Source: Microcebus murinus
Lineage: Eukaryota; Chordata; Mammalia; Primates; Cheirogaleidae
Reading direction: 5' to 3'
Length of the DNA: 64,000 nucleotides
Assembly (NCBI RefSeq): GCF_040939455.1
Contig: NC_134112.1
Location: 67,287,001 to 67,351,000, forward strand
Positions 50,870 to 62,203 of the stretch are shown one piece after another. Below the pieces are notes generated by a model. It was given only the letters and a program-made list of their open reading frames with translations. It had not been told where the DNA came from and made no database searches. The translations under genes were made by a program, and so were the position numbers. Every line of letters starts with the position of its first letter. The first letter of the stretch is position 1.

Positions 50870-51015
50870 TACATACATTATTTATTTACTTATTTTTTGT
50901 AACAACATTTATCAAGTCCCTATAATGAGCCAAGAACCATGCCAGCTAATGAGGAGGGGAAAAAAATTCATACAGCATAGTCCCTGCCCTTAAAGATACA
51001 ATAAGAGAGACAAAC
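50870..51015 (-). mobile_element. L2 3' fragment, antisense
   Basis: AACATTTATCAAGTCCCTAT, AATGAGCCAAGAACCATGCC, ATACAGCATAGTCCCTGCCC and TTAAAGATACAATAAGAGAGACAAACATG match antisense L2. With the preceding sense L2 this makes two L2 ends in opposite orientation within 300 bases. Confidence 0.72.
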
Positions 51016-52796
51016 ATGAACCCCAGTGACACAAGGAAGTAGGAAGGGAAAAGCACAAAAGTAGGGCTGCAACAACCTTCATGGTTTCAAACTGATCTTC
51101 TGGTATAGCAAGGAAGAGGAGATGCTTTTAAATTCTATCCCTGGAAAGAGACCAGTCTCCCAGGGGGAGAACATGCAGGCTCTGGAGGCAGAAGACTAAG
51201 TCAGACAAAAAAAGGGGGACCCTTCATATGATCATTATCACTGTGAGCCTGAAAACCCTTCAAAATCTCACTTCAGGCAGATTTATTAATATCTGCAATG
51301 AGGGCTAAGATGAAAGGATCTGGGGGGCAAGAGGTTGGCAGGTCCTTAGACCATTAGGAAAACAGTGGACTGCCACAAAGGTTACCTCTCGCTGTGACAG
51401 AATCTCTTAAATCCACGTGAACCGGCCCCCTGCTTTGGAGCCGGAGGTCATTTTCTCTGTGGTTGCTTAGTCTTAACAATAGGGATTCCTGAAGAGGTTT
51501 AAGTCACACCGTTTCAAAGGCATAGTTCTGCTTGAATTTAGGCTCATCACAGTTAAAGATGCACAGATTGCCATCCCAAAAGGATTTCTAGGTATCACAA
51601 ACAAAAGTATGGAACTTAACCAGGAAAAACCCAAGAGAAAAACAGGACATTTGGTCATCTCAGCCTTGTGGCAGCTCACACAAAGGATGCAATGTTAAAA
51701 ATAGAATCAACAAACATTCACACAGAGATGGTATCTAGAAACAACACAAAGATTGATGGCAGCGCTGCCCTGAAAGGACCTTAAAGGAGGAAACTATACA
51801 GCACAGGCACCCATACGTACAGCAAGGTAGCTGGACAAGTGCTTTAAGGAAGGAGGGGAAGAAAAGGCCTTCAGTCTTGCTATTTCACCTGCATTCAAAA
51901 TTCTTGGTTACAAAGTAGGAAGGAGCATGGGACACATGGAGAAAGGTTACTAAAGGATGAACAGAATATTCTCTGGCTTTAGGGAAATTCACTCCTGGTT
52001 TATACTTCACTTTGGGCACTTGGCCTACAGCTTGACAGATGAACCTTATCTGCAGGATTCATTAAGCAAGGAGGCCCCCATAAACCAGTCCTGACTTTTT
52101 GTCAGGAGTTCGAAGTTTCACTCCTGAATTTCAATTGACAATGGATGGAAGTGAAAGGGAAGAATCAAGAGATTTAATATTCAGGTTCCTTAGAACTTAG
52201 AATCTCAAATTCCAGGATTACCGCCTACCTCTAAATTCCAGAAGAATTATCTACTTCTATAATATTGAAACCCCTCTGAGACTTCTAGGTCTTCATTTCA
52301 ACCTAATGCCAGAATAGGTACCCAGGTCATACCCCTTCTCTCTGGTGTTTTGAGGAAAGGTGATGGCCTACAGCAATGGTGCCATGGGACTGCCTGTGGG
52401 AGTCATTGAGTCCCTCAAATGCAGAAGCATTCCCAGGTATAGTTCTTTCCAGCCAGACAGAAACCAAAATAGAGTTCAGGACACATCAAGACAGAATTTA
52501 CCTTCCCACTCCACAAATGTTCTTGTCATGAGCCTTCTTAAATCTCTTCAAATATGTAAACCATGGTTCCTGTTTAATCTTACATTTAGGCACTGTTGTT
52601 TTACATTTCATTGTCTGAATGAAAAAGAATATGATATAAAAGGGCTCCTTGGATGTATGCTTATGAAGGACAGAGATTGCTTCCTTGGAAGAGCACTGTC
52701 TAAAGGCAGGTGGTGATGAAGCAGACCAGTACTTCTCACACTGTGAGTTCTGTCTCATTAATGGTTCTTGAAATGGTTCATGAAATCATTTTTTCT
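51016..52796. other. Unassigned sequence
   Basis: No repeat named. Frames at 52360-52716 (118 codons, forward) and 52498-52758 (86 codons, reverse) overlap on opposite strands and have no domain. Confidence 0.4.
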
Positions 52797-52842
52797 AATG
52801 GAATGGAATGGAGTGGAATGGAACAAAACAGAATGGAAAAGA
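52797..52842 (+). repeat. GGAAT-type pentamer patch
   Basis: GGAATGGAATGGAGTGGAAT followed by GGAACAAAACAGAATGGAA: about nine degenerate TGGAA units, the unit also seen in simple satellite DNA. Too short to be a satellite array. Confidence 0.85.
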
Positions 52843-53774
52843 AAATATTGGAGTGTATCATGTTGTCAGGTGAACTATTATTTGGTGAAACTTATGGCAT
52901 GGCAGGATGCCAGGGTGAGATGTCAACTGGAAATTCTGAAAGATGTAAATGCATTGTTCATATTACTTTTAATTCTCTCCTCCATTACAATGCTTCAGAA
53001 TCATTTCAACTATAATTATACTAAGTTCCAGAGTCTCTGTCACTTAGACTCAAGATAAAGAAGATTAATAAACCAGGTTGAGCCTTTACTACAATCACAA
53101 CATTCTTCTTGCTGAGGCATGGAAAATAGCAGTGACACCAATAGCTTGACAGAGGGGTTAACCATTATCCAAAACCATCAAGACCCTACATCTCTTAAAG
53201 TAATCTGTTCCATAGACATCAGATTTCGATATGATAGGTTGACCTAATAAACTGCATAAAGTATTTGAGCGATTTTACTAATATTTTTAAATAACTTAAA
53301 AAATTATAACAAAATGAAATTTCTAATAAAATAAAAATAAGAAAGCAGATTACAGATAAATATATCAAGGTGGGTTTCAAAGAGGCTCATGTGAGTTAAC
53401 CTATTTAATAAGAAAATGTTATGTGTTAATGAGATACACTCCATTTCTCAGAGTAGAAATATGTCATGAGAAAAACACATTTACTTCGGTAATTTTCTTA
53501 ATCAGTATTCACCCTTGATTGCTGTAAAATCTATTTCAGCTTTAAAACAAATAAATTAATACAAACAAATCAATAAAAGCACAATCTTTGTTTAATCAAT
53601 AAAGTCCTTTCTGTATAATTTACTATTTCTAAATCTTTGGTCAGTTCAATTTTACCTTAACTAAGACATAATTATTGTGATTGGAGCTCTTTAAATTAAT
53701 CCTTTTACATTACTAAATTGAAAGGCAATGTATTTTTCAAGTAAATATTAGTCAAGCCTATTGATAAAAATGAA
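52843..53774. other. AT-rich unassigned stretch
   Basis: Nothing recognised; strongly AT-rich after 53260. Confidence 0.45.
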
Positions 53775-53833
53775 TTGAATTTTAGGTCATTTAAAAATAG
53801 ACTTTTGCTATCTTTAAATGACCTAAAATTCAA
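53775..53833. repeat. Long hairpin on the Alu 5' junction
   Basis: The 21 bases at 53775-53795 are the exact reverse complement of 53813-53833. The stem then extends inward by four more pairs after one mismatch (ATAG with CTAT), leaving a 7-base loop, ACTTTTG, at 53801-53807. The right arm touches the first base of a 5'-truncated Alu. Confidence 0.95.
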
Positions 53834-54112
53834 TCTGTAACCCCAGCACTTTGGGAGACAGAGGCAGGAGCTTCACTTGAGGCCAGGAGTTTAAGACCAG
53901 CCTGGGGAACATAGTGAGACCCCCATCTCTACAAAAAGAAATTAAAAATTAGCAGGCATGGTGGCTCATTCCTATAGTCCCAGGTACCTGGGAGGCTGCA
54001 GTGGAAGAATCACTTAAGTCCAAGCATTTGAGGTTTCAGTGAGCTATGATCACGCCACTGCACTCCAGTCTGGGAGACGGAGCAAGAACCTGTCTCTTAA
54101 AAAAAATAAAAA
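53834..54112 (+). mobile_element. 5'-truncated Alu, older type
   Basis: Begins at CTGTAACCCCAGCACTTTGG, about 22 bases short of the normal Alu start, and continues through AAAAAGAAATTAAAAATTAG and GCCACTGCACTCCAGTCTGG to an A-rich end. No linker. Its left neighbour is the hairpin, not a normal target duplication. Confidence 0.92.
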
Positions 54113-54358
54113 CCACAGATGGAAGTAAATAGCTTTTTATTAATATATTTAAGTTTTACCTTTTTAGTCGTCTTTATGCTTTTAGCAAAACTAGGACATC
54201 TATCTATCTATCTCTTTATATTTGACTTACACAGTACCACATATACATTGGAGGTATTTGAGAAAAAAATTACTTTTTGAATGGAAATACTGCATAAGAC
54301 ATGCTAAATTTATTCCAGTACCCAATTATAGTCTAATTTATTTATTAAATTTTATTCC
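54113..54358. other. AT-rich unassigned gap
   Basis: A short TCTATCTATCTATCTC tract at about 54200. No gene. Confidence 0.5.
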
Positions 54359-54820
54359 CTAAAGCAAATTCTTTTGTTTTTTAATTTTAAATTATTTTAA
54401 TTTTTTTTTTCGAGACATAGTCTCACTCTGTTATCTGGGCTATAGTGCCCGTGGCATCAGCCTAGCTCACAGTAACCTCAAACTCCTGGGCTCAAGCGAT
54501 CCTTCTGGCTTAGCCTTCTGAGTTGCTGAGACTAGGCATGCGCCACCATGCCCGGCTAATTTTTTATATATATACTTTTAGTTGTCCAGCTAATTTCTTT
54601 CTTTCCTTTCTTTCCTTTCTTTCCTTTCTTTCCTTCTTTCCTTCCTTCCTTCCTTCTTTCCTTCTTTCTTTCTTTCTTTCTTTCAAGTAGAGATGGGAGT
54701 CTCACTCTTGCTCAGGCTGGTCTCGAACACCTGAGCTCAAACGATCCTCCGGCCTCGGCCTTCCAGAGTGCTAGGATTATAGGCGTGAGCCACCACACCT
54801 GGCCGCTAAAGCAAATTCTT
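54359..54820 (-). mobile_element. Alu with intermediate linker and pyrimidine expansion, antisense
   Basis: The body (54374-54805) is antisense: T-tail, GAGACATAGTCTCACTCTGT, CCCGGCTAATTTTTTATATA, then ACTTTTAGTTGTCCAGCTAA (antisense of the GACCAACTAAAAGT linker) and a long TTTC/TTCC tract where TAGAAAGAA normally stands, ending CACCACACCTGGCC. CTAAAGCAAATTCTT at 54359-54373 is repeated at 54806-54820. Confidence 0.96.
54596..54684. repeat. TTTC/TTTCC/TTCC compound microsatellite in the Alu linker
   Basis: About 89 bases of mixed TTTCC, TTCC and TTTC units, seeded from the GAAAGAA part of the Alu linker. Confidence 0.96.
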
Positions 54821-55754
54821 ATTAGCTATATAACCTATATCCTTTAATCAACAGAAAGCCATCAATCCGGGCATTGAGTATTACATCCACTCAGTTGACA
54901 ACCTGCAGCCTTCATTATCTGCCTATAGACTATGATGAAAGGAAGTAAAGAGCGTGTAGAATAAAATTCAATATCAGAAACTTAAAAATCAAAAAAAACA
55001 AAAACAAACCTGCTAGCTTTATCTAACTATTTCTTTTCCAAGGGTTACATAAAATTCTAATCATACCCCTCACCTAAATATTAAAGTACTCCAAATTACC
55101 CCAAAATTTAATTATGAAAAGCTGAATTTTGTTGCTTTCCCAGTGGAATATCTGAAAGGTCAATGAAATAGAATATAGTAAGAAAAATCAACCTTTGTTG
55201 ATTTTCTTCCACATTCTTCCTAAATCCAGACCACTTTCCTCAAAATAATAATATAAATCTTTAGTCAAAAGGAGAAAACAAATTATTTGGCAACAATCAA
55301 GAATTCATCAGATTTTTCTCCTGTGTCATGTACTACTGTCACACATTCAAAGGGGAATTCTTTGGGTCAATTTCCAAAGATGTTGGTGTAAATTAAACAC
55401 ACTCTCAGAAGTTTTTAACCTCACTGTGATTTATAACCCAAATCAATAGCTTGCAAAATTTCAAAGTTGAAGAAATCCAAAACACAAAGAATGAAACTTA
55501 TTTCATTTTATGTCTAATATCAGTGTGAATGTAAAAAGAAACATAGAAACTATGAAGAACTTGCAACATACAAAAAGCCATTATCTGCTGGTAGATTTTT
55601 TTTCTCTCTATGGTTTACTTCACATCTGCAATTCCAGGCTGGCTTGTAAATCACTCATCCTGAAATCATGCCACAATTCCCACTCCCATAGACATAAAAT
55701 AATTTTTATTAGCTTAATCTAGACATTTATGAAAAGACAGGTCTGCTACAAAAT
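54821..55754. other. AT-rich unassigned stretch
   Basis: No gene or named repeat. Confidence 0.45.
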
Positions 55755-56310
55755 GCCATAATTCATTCACCCACTCACACATATTGAGCACCAGCTACGT
55801 AGCAAGCCCTTAGCTGGTGGATGTTGTGAATTGGCTCTCTCCTCAGAACCTACAATCAGGTGGAAGGCGAAACACTGGATACAAGGAACTAGAGTTCAAA
55901 GTCAAATATTGTAAATACCATCAGAATGGCATAAACAAAATACTGTAGAAAAGTTAGAAATCACCACCAGTTTATGTGATCAGGCAGAGGTTTTTGGAAG
56001 AGATCACATTTAAATTGAAGGATGAACAGGATTTTGAAAAGCAGAGCCTGACGGACAATTTGAAAACTGGAAAGAGACAGAATGCTTAACTTTTTTCAGA
56101 AGACTAGTATGTATGGCAGCCCTGTGCGATGAAATTTTATTTGTGATATCTCATCATTTTTTTTCAATGGAGAAGTGCAATGGGATTCAGCTATGAAATT
56201 CAGGAGAGAAGCAAAAAGGCAAGGACGACGGGTTAGGTGAGAACATAGACAGCTTCCAATACTGAGCCAAAACACTGGACTTTACCACAGGGAAGAATGG
56301 GAAACTACCA
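55755..56310 (-). mobile_element. L2, antisense, long copy
   Basis: ATTCATTCACCCACTCACAC, ATTGAGCACCAGCTACGTAG, a middle with TGATCAGGCAGAGGTTTTTG and TTTAAATTGAAGGATGAACA, then GCAATGGGATTCAGCTATGA, GGACTTTACCACAGGGAAGA and ATGGGAAACTACC. Antisense L2 order is kept over more than 500 bases. Confidence 0.72.
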
Positions 56311-56994
56311 CCATGTTTCTGAATACTAAAAAAAAACAAACAGAAAGAAAAGGTTTGGGGTCATACATATTGCTATGGAAAACTAGTATAAATAATTGCC
56401 AAACACATTTAAAATTTTTTGTGATTGCTTATGTGCTGCCTGTATGCTGTATTTCATTAAAAGTGCTAAGATTTGGAAGAATCCTAAAAGGCCATTTATT
56501 TCACCTTCTACTGAATTGAATCAATCCCTCTATATCATCACAGAAAGATCCTCTGGCCACTCTCAACACTCACACAACAGGGGAGTTCACACTGAGCTCC
56601 CGCCATGTGTCAAGCCCTCAGTGACAGGAGGTTACATTTCTCCACAGCTTGAGAGGGTGGAAAGCATTTCTTTGAGCTAAAATCTCCCTTACGGCTCGGT
56701 CCTTTGGTCGCCGATCACACACAAAACAACATTTTTCCATCTATTCTAAGATATGCTTTCTTCATATTTTAACAACTATAAAATCAGAGGAAGCCTTACA
56801 ATCAATTATGTGCTATACTTTTAATAGGTAGCAATTTTTCTTAGAGGCAAATAATATAATGATGCATTTTATAACCAGTGGTATCTCAGATGCAATAAAA
56901 CACAATAAGATAAGATTTTATATAAACTTGGCATAATCTCCCTCCAATGGCTAATCTCTCTCCCATGTTTGGCAAACGTCCTCAACAGTAGAGG
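56311..56994. other. Unassigned sequence
   Basis: A-run near 56328. A short CpG-bearing patch, TTACGGCTCGGTCC then TTGGTCGCCGATCAC, lies at 56690-56718. No gene recognised. Confidence 0.4.
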
Positions 56995-57235
56995 TACCAG
57001 CCTCGGTCCTGGAGCCAAACACTCTTCAGTCCAGCCAATCTCTCATTTACTAGCTGGGTGACCTTGACCTTGACCTGGGTCACACTCTCTTGGATCTCAG
57101 TTTCCTCATCTGTAAAACGGAGCTAACAACAATACCTGCCTTATAGGCTTTCTGTGTGTACATTACATGGGGTAATACATGTAAAGTCCATTGCACAGTG
57201 TTTTGCACAAAATCAACATTCAAAAAAGTGGTAGA
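56995..57235 (+). mobile_element. MIR, nearly full length
   Basis: TCGGTCCTGGAGCCAAACAC, CATTTACTAGCTGGGTGACC, CAGTTTCCTCATCTGTAAAA, GCCTTATAGGCTTTCTGTGT and TACATGTAAAGTCCATTGCA CAG in MIR order. The 'tgtgaccttgggcaag' region has been expanded into tandem TGACCT units. The reverse 205-codon frame at 57080-57697 runs antisense through this MIR and has no domain. Confidence 0.88.
57059..57082. promoter_or_regulatory. Candidate nuclear-receptor half-site cluster
   Basis: Three abutting TGACCT units (57059-57076) followed at once by GGGTCA (57077-57082). On the reverse strand this contains TCAAGGTCA-type extended half-sites, the form bound by monomeric receptors such as ERR or SF-1 (known for the family). 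The motif is plain in the sequence; binding is inference. Confidence 0.4.
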
Positions 57236-57735
57236 GAAATCACAACCACCATCACCGTCATCATCTATGTTTAGATTGAATAATTCCTTCTCTACAATTA
57301 TCCCCCATGTGACATGGTTGCTAAAGCTTTTGCCCACTCTGGGCCCACTCCGATTTCTCAACATTCTCCTAAAAAATATTTTGTCCAGAAATGAACATAA
57401 TATGCTCTCAGTGGTTTTGCTTGCATATGATACAGAAAGATAATTATTACCCTTAACCTTGATGCTAAATACAGAACGTGGGTTATAGTCTCTTAGGTAA
57501 CAATGAAGTAGAATGATCAAGCAAGTATTTGCAGAAAAAAGTTTACAATTTATATATTCAGGTAACACTTGCAGAGACCATGTATGAATACCAAAATAGC
57601 AAACTACCATATAGAAAGAAGAGCAGTTCCTGACTCCAGATAGATTAGCAGAGCTTATCACACTTCCAGATTCTGAGAGGAGCCATGTGCAACACACCTA
57701 CCCATATCCAACTCCACCACCACTCCCTGTTCCTA

Positions 57736-58092
57736 TATTATGTGTTAAATGTTTGTCTCTCAAAAATCCATATGTTGAAGCCCTAACCCCCCACATGATA
57801 GTATTTGGAGAAGGTCATAAGGGTGGGGCCCCTGTGATGAGATTAGTGCCCTTGTAAGACAAAGAAGACAGAGAGAGATTTCTCTCCATATACATGTACC
57901 AAGAAAAAGCCATGTGCATCCACAAAAAACTGCTGTCCACAAGCTAGGAAGCAGGTCCTCACCAGCAATCAAATCTGTAGCTTCCTTGATCCTAGAATTC
58001 CTACCTCCAGAACTGTGAGAAATAAATGTCTATTGTTTAAGCCACCCAGTCTATGGTATTTTGTGATAGGTGCTTAAGTGCACTAAAATAGT
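57736..58092 (+). mobile_element. MaLR-type solo LTR
   Basis: AATGTTTGTCTCTCAAAAAT, CCATATGTTGAAGCCCTAAC, AGGTCATAAGGGTGGGGCCC, GATTAGTGCCCTTGTAAGAC, AACTGTGAGAAATAAATGTC and GCCACCCAGTCTATGGTATT follow the MLT1/MST plan. The end is decayed (GTGCACTAAAATAG). No internal viral sequence. Confidence 0.85.
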
Positions 58093-58216
58093 ACAGGTAC
58101 CAAAAGTTGGGTAAGAAGCAAAAAGCTGGTAGCACCAACAGTAGCAGCAGCTCCTGCAATTTAGGGTCTCTGAGATCTAGCAAATAACTGCTAATGATAT
58201 AAAGTCTGGCTAGCTC
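58093..58216. other. Short unassigned gap
   Basis: Contains GTAGCACCAACAGTAGCAGC; nothing further recognised. Confidence 0.4.
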
Positions 58217-58390
58217 TCAAGTAGCTGGGACTACAGGCATGAGCCATCATGCCTGGCTAATTTTTCTATTTTTTGTAGAGACAGGGGTCTTGCTATGTTG
58301 CTCAGCCTGGTCTTGAACTCCTAGCCTCAAGTGATCCTCCCACCTCAGCCTCCCAAAGTGCTTACTGGCATGAGCCACTGCATTGAGACT
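58217..58390 (-). mobile_element. Partial Alu, antisense, older type
   Basis: AAGTAGCTGGGACTACAGGC, CTAATTTTTCTATTTTTTGT, AGAGACAGGGGTCTTGCTAT, CTCAAGTGATCCTCCCACCT and GTGCTTACTGGCATGAGCCA. It lacks the tail and most of the right monomer. No linker. Confidence 0.9.
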
Positions 58391-59107
58391 TGAGTACTTA
58401 TTCAAATTCCCTGTCCCCACTCCCCATCCAAATAAAATTTAAAAAGAAAAACACTAAGAAAAAAAAATCATCTTACCTGATGCATTAAAAATAATGCAGA
58501 AAAAAACATACATGGAAAGATTTTTTTTTTAGCCTCTCTATAGAAGCTCTGCACAAATCTCTAAGAAACAAAGAAGGCTTTGGGAGAATTCCACTTAAGC
58601 CTTGTTGGCAACCTTTTAATGCACCCAGCTACATGAGGCTCACAGTAGAGATATATTTTCAAAACCTGCATTAATACCTGACCTTGAGCAGGCAAAGCAC
58701 ACACCTGTATACCCGGTTAGCATAAGGCTCTAGAGCTGGTGAAAAAAAAAAATCTATTTCTTTCTAAATGCCCTAACTTATTCAAAAACCCTGAGAGTCT
58801 ACACATGACAATTCCCAGCCCTGAATGGTGCAGCAAGAACTACCAAACCCAGCATCTCTATCTCCCCCTACTCAGGGGAAGCATCCTGTACCATGAGTCA
58901 CCAGTCACCAACATCCTGCCTCTCAGATCCCACACCAGACACACAGATACAACATCTTTATTTGCAAAGCTCAGAGGTTATCTGAGCTTTTTATATTCAA
59001 CTCCTTTGAGAAATCCTCAATCTCATCACAATCCTTTACCATAAGAGACAGAAAAAAGCCTGTAGAAGCCACATAGTTATCACAAGACTGCTTTAAAAGT
59101 TGCAATT
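58391..59107. other. Unassigned sequence
   Basis: T-run near 58522 and A-run near 58741. The forward frame at 58739-59044 (101 codons) starts in the A-run and has no domain. Confidence 0.4.
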
Positions 59108-59428
59108 TATGATGGTTAGTGTCATGTGTCAACCGGGCTCTGCTATCATACCCAATTATTCCAACACTACCCTAGATGTTGCTGTAAAGGTTTTCTATAG
59201 ATGCCTTTCTGTAAAGGCAAAATTATTCTAAATAATGTGGGTGAGCCTCACCCAACCAGTTGAAAGGCCTTTAAAACAAGGTTTTAAGGTTTCCCTGAAG
59301 AAGAATGTGACACAAGACTGAAGCATCAACTCCTGCCCAAGAGTTTCCTTATATATCTAAAGGATATAGCATATACATATGTGAAATCTGCTATAGGTTC
59401 TATTTCTCTGGAGAACACAGACTCACAC
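59108..59428 (+). mobile_element. ERVL-type LTR remnant
   Basis: TTATGATGGTTAGTGTCATG, TGTCAACCGGGCTC, ATAATGTGGGTGAGCCTCAC, CCAACCAGTTGAAAGGCC, and a terminal GGTTCTATTTCTCTGGAGAA with CACAGACTCACACAC. This is the plan of an ERVL-related LTR with 'gatggttaattttatgtgtcaac' start. Solo, diverged and without coding sequence. Confidence 0.65.
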
Positions 59429-59814
59429 ACAATCCAATTCCCTTTTTGCATCACTACAGACCTCTTTAAATTAGAGTTGCGAATTCAAATGCCAATGGAC
59501 GCCAGGCAGGTAATGTCACTGGCGGCAATGAACAGGTTGTCTCAGTGTGCAGGAGACCTGCAGGAGTAGTGGGAACTCCACTGAACTGGGGACACTTCCA
59601 CCTACAGGGGACAGCAGAGTTGTTAGGTTGCAATGGAGGACCGGCGCCACCAGATGCTCCATTTGTTCAAGAGAAGCCAGAAATCCATTCTTTTAAAATG
59701 TAATACCCGCCCACCCCATTCTTAACTACTGGCAACTAATAAAAATTTAAAGCATCTAGTAATTTAACTCTATGGAGATCACATATAATGACTCTGGGAG
59801 CCAGATGGGAGAAA
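59429..59814. other. Unassigned sequence
   Basis: Moderately GC-rich at 59490-59660 with no recognised family. Confidence 0.4.
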
Positions 59815-59990
59815 GGGAAATGCATTAACTCATTTAGTCCTTACAATGTCCCTATAAGGCAGGTACTCTCATTATGCCCCTTTTGCAGATGAAGAAACTG
59901 TAGCACAGAAAGGATAAATTAACTCAGGCAAGGTCACAGAGCTAGAAAGTGGGGCTGCCAGGACACCAACCCTGGCAGAGTAGAGAGCCA
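59815..59990 (-). mobile_element. MIR, antisense
   Basis: ACTCATTTAGTCCTTACAAT, CCCTATAAGGCAGGTACTCT, TTTTGCAGATGAAGAAACTG, AGGCAAGGTCACAGAGCTAG and AAAGTGGGGCTGCCAGGACA in antisense MIR order. Confidence 0.9.
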
Positions 59991-60425
59991 CAGACAATAT
60001 TACATACCTTTACCTAGTATAATGTTATTGAAGAGTTTGAAGCTCTTAATTTTCATTATTGTCATGTTATTTCATTATTGCTATGTTATAATAGGCTTGT
60101 AAAGGTGTCATGGAAACATTAAAGGTGGAGAAAATGTGAGACAGGAAACTAAAGGCATGATGAAGATTTCACCCATGTATTAATAGAAGAGCCAATAATT
60201 TAACCAAAGCCTCTCTCCTTTGCCTTTCAACTCAGAATGTATACTACCCTCTCAGGAAAGCAAATAACTTACGCGTTTCTATTGAATGTCCTTGTTGGGC
60301 TTTTATGTTATTATTACTTACTATTTTTAAATTAAGCATTTTAGTCAGCAAAATCATTTAGAAAATAATATAATAAATCCCAGAGTGCCTCCCATTCAGT
60401 TTTACAAATTAATGTTAGAAATACA
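59991..60425. other. AT-rich unassigned gap
   Basis: Contains a duplicated TCATTATTG[T/C][C/T]ATGTTAT pair at about 60053-60087. No gene. Confidence 0.45.
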
Positions 60426-60791
<366 letters not shown>

Positions 60792-60952
60792 CATTCTTCA
60801 CCACTACAGAAGTAACCAGGATCCTGAATTTTGTGTATATCATTCACATTTCACATATGCAAGCATTTACACTGTTAATTTCATGTGCATATATAACATC
60901 TAGTATTGTTTTGCATGCTTTCAAACCTGAAGTAAATGGTACCATAAGGCTA

Positions 60953-61410
60953 CAATCCCCAACCTCTGGGCCACAGTCCAGTACCAGTCCGGGGCCTGGT
61001 TAGGAACTGGGCCGCATGGCAGGAGGTGAGTGGCATGCAAGCCAGCGAACCTTCATCTGTATTTATAGCTGTTCCCCATCACTGGCATCACCCCATAAGC
61101 TCTACCTCCTGTCAGATGAGTGGAGGCATTAGATTCTCATAGGAATGTGAATCCTACTGTAAACCGTGCGTGCGAGATATCTAGGTTGCGCACTCCTTAT
61201 GAGAATCTAACGCCTGACGGTCTGAGGTGGAGCTGAGGCGGTGATGCTAGCACTGGGGAGCAGCTGCAAACACAGATTATAATTAGCAGAGAGATTTGAC
61301 TGCACAATAAATGTAATGTACTTGAATCATCCTGAAACCATCCTCCCTCCCCCCAGAAAAACTGTCTTCCATGAAACCAGTCTCCAATGCCAAAAAGGTT
61401 GGAGACAGGT
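60953..61410. mobile_element. MER1A-like hAT element, near full length
   Basis: Left end CAATCCCCAACCTCTGGGCC, then CCAGTACCAGTCCGGGGCCT, GGCCGCATGGCAGGAGGTGA, and an internal inverted pair (GGCATTAGATTCTCATAGGA near 61124 and TCCTTATGAGAATCTAACGCC near 61195). Right end CTTCCATGAAACCAGTCTCC and CAAAAAGGTTGGAGACAG. It has the MER1A layout and no transposase. I could not find a convincing 8-bp duplication. The shorter copy at 26504-26684 is a deletion relative of the same family. Confidence 0.9.
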
Positions 61411-62203
61411 ATATATCCTTCTGCAACTTGCTTGTTTCCTTAACATTACGCATTCAACATTTATTTCTATTGTTACACAGCATTCCATTGTATGAAAATG
61501 ACACAGGGTATTTACCCACTGGTTTGTTATTAGATATTTAGGTTGTATTATGCACAATGAAGCAAAGCGCATTCTTATACACGTCTTCTAATGGATAAGT
61601 ATAAGGCCTTCTCCAAGGGTGGATAAGCAGGAGTGACTAAAATGATTTTACTACAACTATATAAAATGCTAACATTAGGGGAAGCAGATGAGTTTAGAGA
61701 TGTAGAGGAATTCTTCCTATGAGTTTTGCAACTTTTCTATAATTCTAAAATTACTTCAAAATACAAGGGTTTTTAAAAAAGGAAAAAGACATCTCCCTCA
61801 GGCCACTCCAAGCAATTCCCCATCAGACTGCAAAGCTCTGGGCTGAATCCCAGGCACAGGCTAAGCTTCTACAGTAGTGGAAACATGGAAAGGCTGGCTC
61901 CAGGGCCCCCATCCCAGGAATGTCACAACACTGCCATATGAACCTGGCTGCTTAGAATGCCTCAGATAGCTGAGCTTACATATGGTCAAGAATGGTTAAG
62001 TAAAATCAAAGTGATTTTTTTGCATACCAATAAACCAAGACAAGAAGAAGTTATTTAAACTGAAAGAACAACAAAGATCTATCAGAGTCAAAAGGTCTCT
62101 GAAGCTTTATCACTTCTCTAATATATGAAATGACTTGTCTTTTTCATTGGTTTAAATAGAATCTGATGTAGTTTTTTTAATTTTATGCATTTGAGACATA
62201 TCT
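61411..62203. other. Unassigned sequence
   Basis: No gene. A region around 61420-61600 (CTTCTGCAACTTGCTTGTTT onward, ATTCCATTGTATGAAAATGA) resembles an antisense L1-type 3' segment but is too diverged to call. Confidence 0.4.

Noticed and set aside
57080..57697. 205-codon reverse open frame, the longest in the window
   Set aside because: It runs antisense through a MIR at its 3' end, has no recognised domain, no clear promoter or splice sites, and is cut into by another open phase on the opposite strand.
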